Shown here piece by piece: positions 1 through 6,999 of a stretch of DNA of 8,217 nucleotides. The DNA is from Candidatus Absconditabacterales bacterium (GTDB lineage Bacteria; Patescibacteria; JAEDAM01; Absconditabacterales; Absconditicoccaceae), in NCBI GenBank assembly GCA_938010495.1, contig CALLUT010000086.1, positions 1 to 8,217 on the forward strand, given 5' to 3'. Position 1 is the stretch's first letter. Each line of letters begins with the position of its first letter. The notes under the pieces are model-generated. The model did no database searches. It was not told the DNA's origin and was given only the letters and a program-made list of their open reading frames with translations. The translations under genes and the position numbers were made by a program.

Positions 1-288
1 TTCAATAATGTCTGTCACTTCAACTGTATTATATGTTCTTGTTATTGAATCAAATGAAGTAATAGGTTTTATTATAACTCATCACTTATTTAGCGAGCTA
101 TTTACTCACATAAACATTTTTGTTTGAAGTTTTTGCTTCATAACAATACTACTATTATCTCTTTTTAATGTTGGTGATCGACGAAAAATATGTGGCAAAC
201 TAATAACTATATTATGCTTTGCAAAAAAATCTTGATATTCTTCCCTATAAACATCCCTTAAAAACCTCGAATGCATTCTGAATCACAT
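1..288 (-). CDS. Unrecognised protein, 5' part only (runs off the left edge)
   Basis: The frame is open for 96 codons from ATG at 288 to the window edge if UGA is read as Gly. UGA codons occur at residue 2 and at several later places, including a Gly-Gly pair. An in-frame TAA lies about nine codons upstream, so the true start is inside this interval. ATG 288 is the first good one, and a second ATG lies at residue 5. The N-terminus is basic and aromatic (FLRDVYREEYQDFF), followed by a hydrophobic-proline stretch (NIVISLPHIFRR) and a KQKLQTKMF segment. I recognise no family. It lies 75 bases after the Nudix gene on the same strand, so the two may be co-transcribed. No clear Shine-Dalgarno is seen. 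Confidence 0.7.
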
Positions 289-363
289 ATTTTTTATAAG
301 AACAAGAATAAATGTTTAATATCCTATTTATAGATAGATAACTTCTTATTAAAAGTAAAGAAT

Positions 364-885
364 TTATAAAGAAATTTTTCAATCATTTATCAATTTATTA
401 CAAATTTCAATGCTTTTCAAAAATGATTCAGCATAATTTTCTGGATTCCTTTTAATGTTAGAAATCAAATCAGCTCGTTTTATCCGAAGTGTTTCAGCTA
501 CCTCTATTTCATCCGGATGAATAGATTTATTCGTTCTACAAACATAAACAGTTTTCCGCATTTTATTTCATGTCTTTCAAAAATAGAATTTATATATCTC
601 TGTAACCTCTCATGAAATTCATAACTCTTCTTGCAATTCTCTTTTTACTGAAGATTTATAAGATTCATCACCAACACATCAATCAACAGAATGAGAATAT
701 ACTCATGGTTCTTGTTTTTTATTTGATGGCCTTTTACAAATCAAAACTTCTCATTCTTTGTTTATAATTAGCAATCCAATACTTCTATGAATAAAATTTC
801 ACACAGAAAAATCTGATCTTTCCTTGAGACCCAATATATTATCATTGATATCTACCCAAGCAATTAGCTCTTCATAATTATGAAT
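364..885 (-). CDS. Nudix hydrolase, YfcD/IPP isomerase-like
   Basis: This is a Nudix-fold hydrolase of about 173 residues, close in layout to E. coli YfcD and the IPP isomerase-like branch. Such enzymes cleave nucleoside diphosphates linked to another moiety; the substrate cannot be told here. With UGA as Gly the N-terminal part reads ELIAWVDINDNILG, then HRSIGLLIINKEGEVLICKR, as in YfcD. The Nudix box is near residues 69-90, with ESYKSSVKRELQEELGI matching E-x7-REuxEExGu; its last glycine is a UGA (621-619). The loop between the first box Gly and Glu is one residue short. The C-terminal part has the family-like HPDEIEVAE stretch. It ends in TAA. There is no in-frame ATG after the upstream TAG at 921-919. 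ATT at 885 (or 888, 891) is used here. An ATG at 875 is out of frame and would fit with one extra base. It starts about 34 bases after the repeat-protein gene. Confidence 0.88.
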
Positions 886-918
886 AATAATCCTGTTGTA
901 TAAATATAAAATGCTAAA

Positions 919-2859
919 CTAGTCTGCTACTTCAGAAGCAATGACCGTACAAATCTTATGAATAAAGCTAAATCATTTCTTCGTTCCATTGAGATACCAG
1001 TTTCAATCAATACAGTCTCTTCACTCTTTTGGGCATTCATCGTTACCATCAGTAGGATCTCATATAACAGTTTTATATTTGTAATACATTCATTTTTCTC
1101 AATGAGGTGTTTCAAATCAATCAGGTCAAAAACACGATGCTCATGTTTGTATACATCACTCAAATTCATAGGTTCACTCTAGTGTTCAATATTGACATAA
1201 TCTATCTTCACTAAGGCATTCTGCTGGATATACTACTTGACTATTTTCATATGCGGTTATAGAAAGATTATGATCCAACGGATATCATCCAAAAGGATGT
1301 GGACATCTATGAGGTCATGTATCTCAACCTCATCCTGAAGATCCACTGGTTGTTCATGAACCTCATCATGTTGATCATGTATCAGGAGTGTTTTCATCGC
1401 TATCTAGATAATCGGGAACTCAATCTCAATCTGTATCAGGACAGAAATTAATGTTTGGACATTCTATATAATCTAGTATTCAATCACCATCACTATCTAT
1501 AAAATTGTCTACGGTATTATTGCTGTCAACATAATCAGGGAGTCAATCTCAATCTGTATCTCAGTTTCATTCTTGTCCATCTGGAATTCAGTTATTATCG
1601 CTATCTGAGTCAAATACATCACTAGTTCAGTCTCAATCACTATCTGCACAGCTTGAAGGATCTGGGCACTCTATTGTATCTGGTATTCCATCTCAATCAC
1701 TGTCTGTATTTGTTGAATCAGAATTATCTGAATCTAAATGATCTAAAATTCAATCTCAGTCCGTATCTTTCACTGATGAACTTCAACTTGATCTAGGATT
1801 TGATCATTTATTAATCCAATTTCGTCGAGAATTGTTTGAAGTTTCTCATGATCAATGTTCATTCTCAGAAGAAACAACTTCTTCACGAGTATTTATTCAA
1901 TCATTATCATCGTCTGGGTCTAAGAAGTTTGGTAAAGAGTCTTTGTCCGTATTTTCTAAACCTTCTTCACTATCCAATAATCAATCATTATCACTATCAG
2001 TATCTTCGTTATTGGGAATTCAATCATTATCTGAATCTATACATGGGAATCATCAAATACATTCTTCAAAATCTTTTATTCAATCTTTATCTGTATCTAT
2101 TTTATTATTAATTGTGTCTGCACTATCTAGGTAATTTGGAATACCATCTCAATCACTATCATCATTTCTTGGAGATCAATCACCATTCGTATCTTCATTT
2201 ATAGTAAGTTTTCAATCATTATCATCATCTGGATCCAAATAATCTGGGATTCAATCTCAATCTGTATCTCACTGCTCATATTTTCATAGAACTCAATCAT
2301 TATCATCATCAGAATCCAAAAAGTCAGGTATTCAATCAACATCATTATCATTATCAAACCAGTTTAGGTCTCAATCTGTGTTTTCTAAGAATGTTGGTAC
2401 TCAATCATCATCATCGTCGCTATCTAGATAATCTACAGTTCAATCCCCGTCTGTATCTCATATAAATTCAAATCAAGAAAAAACTCAATCATTATCATCA
2501 TCTCTATCTAGGTAATTAGGAATTTTATCTCCATCTGAGTCTTTTAATAAACCATAAGTCGACCATCAATATAACCGTCAACGTTCGTCTGCATCAAGAT
2601 ATCAATCGTTATCACTATCTATATCGCGGTAGTCCGCCACTCAATCTCAGTCGCTATCTACACACGTTCAATTTTCACTTTTACATTCTATAAAATCAAC
2701 TATACCATCATCATCGGCATCGTTTAATCAACTAGTACTAAGTATTGGAAATAAGAACAATAGGAAAAAAAGTAAAAACAATAATCGTATTACTCTTTTT
2801 TTCTTATAATTCTGCTCGTCAGGAATAATAAATTTTGACGAAAAGCTATTTTTAAACAT
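919..2859 (-). CDS. Secreted thrombospondin type-3 repeat protein with Cys-rich C-terminus
   Basis: This is a 646-residue exported protein, visible only with UGA as Gly (about 65 UGA codons). Residues 1-18 are a polar lead. A basic KKKR patch (19-22) is followed by a Leu/Phe-rich helix (26-40) ending in STSG, which looks like a long signal peptide or signal anchor. Residues 47-490 are a tandem array of acidic motifs such as DTDGDGIPDYLD and DSDNDG, the hallmark of thrombospondin type-3 calcium-binding repeats. Four copies carry a Cys pair just before a repeat. A Gly/Ser/Thr linker (about 494-513) leads to a C-terminal domain with eight cysteines (519, 548, 555, 569, 576, 609, 616, 637). No LPXTG or second membrane helix is seen, so how it is held at the surface is unknown. 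By family, such arrays are Ca-stabilised stalks of adhesins and cell-surface proteins. The start is ATG 2859; TAA lies upstream at 2916-2914. It ends in TAG. Confidence 0.9.
1381..2721 (-). repeat. Tandem thrombospondin type-3-like coding repeats
   Basis: Degenerate acidic repeats of about 12-13 residues per half unit run through the coding strand, typically D-x-D-x-D-G-[IV]-P-[DN]-Y-L-D. At the DNA level a 17-base block (GATACAGATTGAGATTG on the minus strand) recurs exactly near 1426-1442, 1543-1559 and 2253-2269. Repeats of this kind can recombine or collapse in assembly. Seen on the plus strand they give serine-rich SQSLS frames, which are not genes. Confidence 0.9.
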
Positions 2860-2899
2860 AATAGAATAATATCTATTTAACAAGTGATTTACTAAGAAG

Positions 2900-2905
2900 A
2901 TTATA
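2900..2905 (-). promoter_or_regulatory. Candidate -10 box for the repeat-protein gene
   Basis: A perfect TATAAT lies 41 bases upstream of ATG 2859, in the gap after the preceding gene's TAA. A TTGTCA sits at 2923-2918, but only 12 bases away, too short for a normal sigma-70 pair. It is supported by the -10 match and position only; in so AT-rich a sequence the match could be chance. Confidence 0.3.
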
Positions 2906-2913
2906 AGAAATAA

Positions 2914-3591
2914 TTAGTGACAATGCTTAAAAAGCAATCTACTTCATACGATACTTGAATGAATGAATCAAACGTCTCAACAAAATAATGATTGATTGAT
3001 ATCCTGATGAAGTTCTTCTATTAATGGTTTTTCTTCTTCAACATTTTTTGAAATGATAGTATCGAGTTTATGTTTATCGTAATATTGTGTGATATCTTGT
3101 CAAAATAAGATAAATTCATCATCAGGAAGTACATCTCAATCAATAAGCTGAGCAAAGAGAGAGATTCTTTCTTTTTTACGATCTGCATTATGACATTCAT
3201 AATATACTTTATGCTCTCTCACAACGTTGATACAAGAATCTCAAATTAAAACTCATAGATATTTTTCTCAAAAAAATATTTGGAATGCTCAATGAAGTCT
3301 TATTGGTTCCTTATTATTCATCTTACTTCATAATGCTGACAACGAGTCATTTAACTCTTCAAGCGTTTCTTCGAATAGAATTTTGAACTCATCATATCAT
3401 AATAATCAGTCTTCCAACGTATTATATAATTTCAAAAGAGATGCTTCTAACAACCTATGAATCGTCGGTACAAAATTTGAATCTTCTGTATAGACAGTAC
3501 AAGAGATGCTTTTTCATCATTCGCTATTCAAGATTTTTGAAATCACTTTTTTTTCTTCGTGGAATGACAACTCTTTGTGGGCTATACTCAT
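2914..3591 (-). CDS. Uncharacterised protein, possible PP2C-like C-terminal part
   Basis: A 225-residue soluble-looking protein, open from ATG 3591 to TAA 2916-2914 with UGA as Gly. The N-terminal third is charged and helical (HKELSFHEEKKVISK). Around residues 110-185 the order of elements, GVLIGDSCINVVREHKVYY and then, about 20 residues on, LIDGDVLPDDEFILFGQD, resembles the 'GDSR..l.r.G.l' and 'L..GD.l.l.tDG' strands of PP2C/SpoIIE-type phosphatases. The acidic metal ligands are not convincingly complete, so it may be an inactive relative or something else. I infer this from pattern only. An in-frame TTG at 3639 would add a hydrophobic stretch (IIIVVFII) as an N-terminal helix; ATG 3591 is preferred. 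It lies 80 bases after the ABC exporter and 54 bases before the repeat protein, so the three may be one unit or have separate promoters. Confidence 0.72.
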
Positions 3592-3604
3592 GTCGTAGTT
3601 TCAA

Positions 3605-3628
3605 ATTATAAAAACTACAATAATTATA
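3605..3628 (-). promoter_or_regulatory. Two candidate -10 boxes upstream of the 225-residue protein
   Basis: TATAAT occurs at 3628-3623 and again at 3610-3605, 13 bases before ATG 3591. Neither has a good -35 box at the usual distance. The second would give a leader of only a few bases. Weak evidence, since such strings are common in AT-rich gaps. Confidence 0.22.
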
Positions 3629-3671
3629 TAGGGAAACAATAGTACTTACGAAGAATATTTAATGAATATAA

Positions 3672-5396
3672 TTAGAATCAACTTTGTAGTTCTAACATTT
3701 TAGCGTATGATCATCACTGCTCTACAAGATTCGCATGAGTACCGCGTTCTACTATATTTCATGATTCTAATACTATAATATCATCAGCATTTTTTACTGT
3801 TTGAAGTCTGTGTGCGATAATAATTACTGTACGATCCTTTAAGAGATTGTTCATTGCTTGTGTTATTGCTTCTTCAGAAAAGCTATCAAGTGCTGACGTT
3901 GGTTCATCCAAAATTATGATTTTAGGGTCTTTTAGAAATACTTTAGCAATAGCTAAACGTTGACGTTGTCCTCATGACAAGCGGATTCAACGCTCTCCAA
4001 TCTCAGTTTCTATTCAATTAGGCAAATCTCGAATAAAATCACATTTTGCTAGTGATATAATTTCTTCAAGTCTTGTTTGATCAACATTTCAACGAATAGC
4101 ATACGTTAAATTATCTAAGATTGTACCATCAAATACTGATGGCTCTTGGGTTAAGTATCCAATATGTTTATAATATGATTTTAATGAGATTGAAGTTAGA
4201 TCTTGATCATCAATAAACACAATTCATCTATCAGGTCTCAAATATCATGCTATAAGTTTCACTAAAGTAGACTTTCATGATCAAGAAACCCCTACCAGAG
4301 CGGTTTTCTTCTTTCATTGAATGTTTAAAGAAAAATCTTTAAAGACACTGTCATCTTCGTATCAAAACGAAATGTTTTTTAATGAGACTTCTCAAGAACT
4401 ATATGAGAATTCTTTTCAATCTTCGTATCATGTAATTTTTGGTGTTGAATCTATTATATATCGTAGTTTTTCAACATCGATAAAATTATCCAAAATCCTT
4501 TTATATGCATCAGTAGTTTTCAAGATAAATTGTCCCAAAGTACCAGCCGCAACAGATAATCATACAAACATTCAATATGAAAACGTTCATGTATTTATTG
4601 AATTTATTACGTACATAATAATAAGAGGGAAAAACGCATGAACAGCTATCAATGAACTATTGAACATCCAAAACACCCATTTCATATTACGATAAGAGAT
4701 CTGTTCTTGCTCTGAAACAAGATGTATATATTGATCAATTTCTTCCTGGATACGATTTATTTGTAATATCTCAATTTTACTCATCAACATACGTACCATA
4801 TGTCATCAGTTACGTACTCATAATTCTTTCTTTTCACGTCTTAAAATCACTACCTTATTATCGTAAATCCATGTGCTTAACCAGAGCAAAAATACAAATA
4901 TTAGTACAAAAGCAATTACGTATACAACTCACAACTGAACTAGTAAATATCAAACGATAAGCAGTTTTACAGCGATATCTGAAAGACTATATTGGATCGT
5001 TATATTCATATCTACTCGCGACTGTATTCATTTGGAAATAATATTTATCATCTTTCAGGTTCCTATTTTTTCAGTACTTGAGATATCAAATGAGAAGTAT
5101 TCTTTATATATCTTTTGTCGTAAAATTTTTGCCAAAACATACCTAGTTCTAACAACTCAATGAGTTCTCGTCATATATTTCACAATATATGAAATCACAA
5201 AATACACCATATAAGTTATAAAAATGGTTTTAATGATTTCAGTTTCTCCAGACTGCACTGCTTCTCAAATTTCCTTTGTAGCAATAACTGTTATTAGATC
5301 AAATACATGCCAATTTACCATTACGAAAAAACCTATGAGCCATACTCATTTCATTTCTCGGATTGGTTGTAAGAATCTTTTTATGATTTTGATCAT
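3672..5396 (-). CDS. ABC exporter, fused permease and ATPase (MsbA/LmrA type)
   Basis: A 574-residue half-transporter expected to work as a homodimer in the cytoplasmic membrane, exporting lipid, peptide or drug-like substrates; the substrate cannot be told from sequence. The N-terminal part has about six hydrophobic helices (around 15-35, 50-75, 140-180 as two, 242-265, 275-300). The ATPase follows: Walker A GVSGSGKST (369-377), Q-loop Gln417 in [12 protein letters not shown], signature LSGGQ (473-477), Walker B IIILDEP with Asp497-Glu498, D-loop SALD (501-504) and H-loop His529. All catalytic elements are intact. Two Walker A glycines and the first signature Gly are UGA, and about 30 of some 41 glycines in the gene are UGA. 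It starts at ATG 5396, the first after an in-frame TAA at 5415-5413; no Shine-Dalgarno is seen. It ends in TAA. The start is only 25 bases after a terminator hairpin. Confidence 0.95.
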
Positions 5397-5421
5397 TTTT
5401 ATGAAATCGAATTAGAGCATT

Positions 5422-5452
5422 AAAAAAATCCCAGTAGGATACCTCTGAGATT
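5422..5452 (-). terminator. Rho-independent terminator or attenuator hairpin
   Basis: On the minus strand AATCTCAG pairs with CTGGGATT (one G-T pair). The stem continues after a bulged A with AGG/CCT around a three-base loop, and is followed by seven T (5428-5422). It lies 50 bases after the 52-residue gene and 25 bases before the ABC exporter ATG. It could end the small gene's message or act as a leader attenuator for the exporter. Confidence 0.75.
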
Positions 5453-5456
5453 CGCA

Positions 5457-5462
5457 ATTATA
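5457..5462 (-). promoter_or_regulatory. Candidate -10 box just before the hairpin
   Basis: TATAAT ends four bases before the hairpin stem begins. A transcript from here would start inside the stem's left arm, at about 5450. No -35 box of quality is seen. It matters only for deciding whether the exporter has its own promoter. Confidence 0.22.
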
Positions 5463-5502
5463 TTGGAAATCTCTAAGATATTCCTTGAAATTTTTTTCTT
5501 AT

Positions 5503-5661
5503 TTATTCTTGTTCTCCATTAACGAGCCAAGACATAAATTCGGAGAATGAAGTTTGATATATACTACTCTGTTTCCAGTACAGCCACATCAGAACTAAGC
5601 TAGAGAAGGCTAATCCTCCTGTAGCAATAAGCATTTGAAAGAATCTAATCATAACTTCCAT
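5503..5661 (-). CDS. Small single-helix membrane protein, 52 residues
   Basis: The frame runs from ATG 5661 to TAA 5505-5503, giving MEVMIRFFQ, then one hydrophobic helix at about 9-27 (MLIATGGLAFSSLVLMWLYW), then a polar tail ending NGEQE. It has no UGA; its three glycines are GGA. The helix flanked by Arg and Trp/Tyr/Lys, the terminator downstream and the divergent layout with the channel gene support a real gene. I recognise no family. It could be an accessory subunit of a membrane complex, but nothing here shows a partner. Confidence 0.65.
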   Translation of the reverse strand: MEVMIRFFQMLIATGGLAFSSLVLMWLYWKQSSIYQTSFSEFMSWLVNGEQE

Positions 5662-5705
5662 TATTTGTTACATAATATATATATGTTATATTCAAAAAAA
5701 GTCAA

Positions 5706-5732
5706 TTGCGATTTTTTTTTGCATTTTATAAT
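5706..5732 (+). promoter_or_regulatory. Candidate promoter for the K+ channel gene
   Basis: TTGCGA (5706-5711), a 15-base T-rich spacer and a perfect TATAAT (5727-5732) lie 40 bases before ATG 5772. The -10 is good; the -35 matches only partly and the spacer is short. A start near 5739 would leave a leader of about 33 A-rich bases without a Shine-Dalgarno sequence. Confidence 0.4.
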
Positions 5733-5771
5733 AAGATATATACATATAAGTCATTTAGCATAAAAAAAAAT

Positions 5772-6496
5772 ATGAATCTTAAAAAACAGAAGAAAATAAT
5801 TGGTAACCTTATGTTTACAACAAATACTCCTCTCTCAAAAACATTCGATATAATACTCTTAATACTCATAGTACTTAGTATAGTTCTCGTTATGCTAGAG
5901 AGTGTAGAATCTACACTATGCTCTATGGAAAACAATTTTTTGTTGGAGAATGGATAATAACAGGACTTTTTACAATAGAATATATGCTCCGTCTTTGGTC
6001 AGCGAAAAACAGAAAAAAATACGTAACTAGTTTTTATTGAATTGTAGACTTGGTTTCAATTTTACCAGCATACATATGATTATTCCTTACATGAGTTCAT
6101 GCGTTAGCTGTCGTACGTGCATTGAGACTATTACGTATTTTTAGAATATTAAAACTCAATCGCTACGTTTCAGAGTCTAACACAATGATGAAAGCCCTAC
6201 AAGCTAGTTGACGCAAAATTTTAGTATTTCTGATAGCAGTAACTATAATTGTCACTATTGCTTGATCAATTATGTACTTGGTTGAATGATGAGAAAATGG
6301 TTTTGAAAACATTCCTAAGAGCATCTATCGAGCAATTGTTACCGTGACTACCGTTTGATACTGAGACATCTCTCCAAATACTCCAATAGGTCAATTCCTT
6401 GCATCATTACTCATGATTGTTTGATACTGAATTATCGCCGTACCAACTTGAATAGTTACGTCAGAAATGACACTAAGATGAGCTAAGAAAAAATAA
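5772..6496 (+). CDS. Voltage-gated K+ channel (KvAP-like, six helices), one frame break
   Basis: A tetrameric potassium channel subunit of about 241 residues in the cytoplasmic membrane. S1 (FDIILLILIVLSIVLVML) is in frame from ATG 5772. The rest is in the -1 frame: S2 (FTIEYMLRLW), S3 (IVDLVSILPAYI), S4 with Arg at every third position (VVRALRLLRIFRILK, 6110-6154), S5, pore helix, filter TVGYGD (6350-6367) and S6 ending GIIAVPTGIV. Between 5951 and 6493 thirteen glycines are UGA against three GGN, including both filter glycines. The two frames overlap only at 5879-5957. The S1-S2 linker aligns best (a Tyr-Gly at the expected place) if one base is missing near 5911-5917. So this is a sequencing error, a decayed gene or a frameshifted one. 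It has no RCK or cyclic-nucleotide domain. TAA 6494-6496 overlaps the next ATG. Confidence 0.93.
5936..5942 (+). other. Slippery heptamer T TTT TTG in the channel gene
   Basis: Six T and a G lie in the zero frame as T TTT TTG, the X XXY YYZ pattern for -1 slippage. The zero-frame TAA follows 12 bases later (5955-5957). Slipping here would join S1 to the rest of the channel. I see no convincing downstream stem-loop, and the upstream -1 frame already looks like channel sequence, so chance is the more likely explanation. Confidence 0.3.
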
Positions 6497-6921
6497 TGGT
6501 TGATGTACTCTTTCTTTGTATTCAAAATGAAAAACGCTCTCGTACTGCCGAGGATCTTTTTTCACAAGAATATCCAAATCACATATTTGATAGCGCTTGA
6601 CTTAGCAAAAGAGAAACAACAAAAGCATGAACAACTTATGCTCAAGAACGAATGCTAGAAAAAGCTGAAATCATCTATGTTATGACCCAAGACAATAAAA
6701 AAGGTATTGAAGAATATCTCATCAATACAAAACAATACACACTCCATCAAGAAGTTAAAAACAAACTCTATGTAATCTGAATCCCCGACGAATATAGTTA
6801 TTGGTCTGAAGAACTCATCGCCATCCTAAAAAATAAATTCTGATCTATTTTTAGTGAAGAAAGTCTTAAAGAAATACATAAGAAGTCTAAGGTGGCTTTT
6901 AAAAAAGTTAATGGGATATAA
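6496..6921 (+). CDS. Predicted protein tyrosine phosphatase (low-molecular-weight type, COG4551-like)
   Basis: A 141-residue cytoplasmic enzyme expected to remove phosphate from tyrosine. The N-terminal strand and P-loop read VLFLCIQNEKRSRTAEDLF, with Cys8-x5-Arg14 as nucleophile and phosphate-binding Arg. DSAGL follows, as in the predicted PTP family (usual form LFVCSQNRxRSPTAE...SAGL). IYVMTQDN and IPDEYSYWSEELIAIL match that family's VME and IPDDYE..PELI.LL parts. The Gly of SAGL is a UGA (6592-6600 region). Length fits the family core plus a lysine-rich tail. The ATG shares its A with the channel's TAA (TAATG), so translation is probably coupled and the two genes form an operon. It ends in TAA. 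The target protein is unknown. Confidence 0.88.
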
Positions 6922-6940
6922 TTTAAGATATATGGTTATG

Positions 6941-6967
6941 AAGGAAGATTAATTCCTTAATGTTTTT
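6941..6967 (+). terminator. Weak terminator after the channel-phosphatase pair
   Basis: AAGGAA and TTCCTT form a six-base stem around GATTAA, followed by AATG and then five T. The stem is short and AT-rich, so termination is likely partial. It lies 20 bases after the phosphatase stop. Confidence 0.4.
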
Positions 6968-6993
6968 GTCATATAAAAAAATATCAATATAAT
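6966..6993 (+). promoter_or_regulatory. Promoter placed for a leaderless mRNA
   Basis: TTGTCA (6966-6971), a 16-base spacer and TATAAT (6988-6993) make the best promoter in the window. Seven bases after the -10 is the A of ATG 7000, so transcription would start at or next to the start codon. An inverted repeat ATATCA/TGATAT (6981-7001) spans the -10 and the ATG and could be an operator or simply AT-rich chance. Confidence 0.55.
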
Positions 6994-6999
6994 TTTGAT

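Noticed and set aside
927..1169. 80-residue minus-strand frame from ATG 1169
   Set aside because: It lies in another frame on the same strand as the C-terminal domain of the repeat protein, which reads through with UGA as Gly and carries the ordered cysteines. It is a shadow.
958..1182. 74-residue plus-strand frame
   Set aside because: Antisense to the repeat protein's C-terminal domain; no start context and no family likeness.
1832..2134. Serine-rich plus-strand frames (SQSLSVS pattern)
   Set aside because: They are the reverse complement of Asp/Gly repeat codons; the pattern comes from the repeats.
1400..2720. Regular CAATC/TATC-rich repeats that look like a CRISPR or satellite array
   Set aside because: Spacing is irregular and codon-phased, there are no unique spacers of constant size, and the minus strand encodes TSP3-type motifs.
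4321..4799. Plus-strand 106-residue and minus-strand 70-residue frames
   Set aside because: The first is antisense to the ABC exporter; the second is just a piece of the exporter between two UGA glycines.
5224..5415. 63-residue plus-strand frame
   Set aside because: Antisense to the exporter's first helices; no support.
5726..5935. 69-residue minus-strand frame
   Set aside because: Antisense to S1 of the K+ channel, and it crosses the divergent promoter region.
5706..5957. Extended channel start at TTG 5706
   Set aside because: The extra N-terminus overlaps the candidate promoter and poly-T tract; ATG 5772 gives a normal channel N-terminus.
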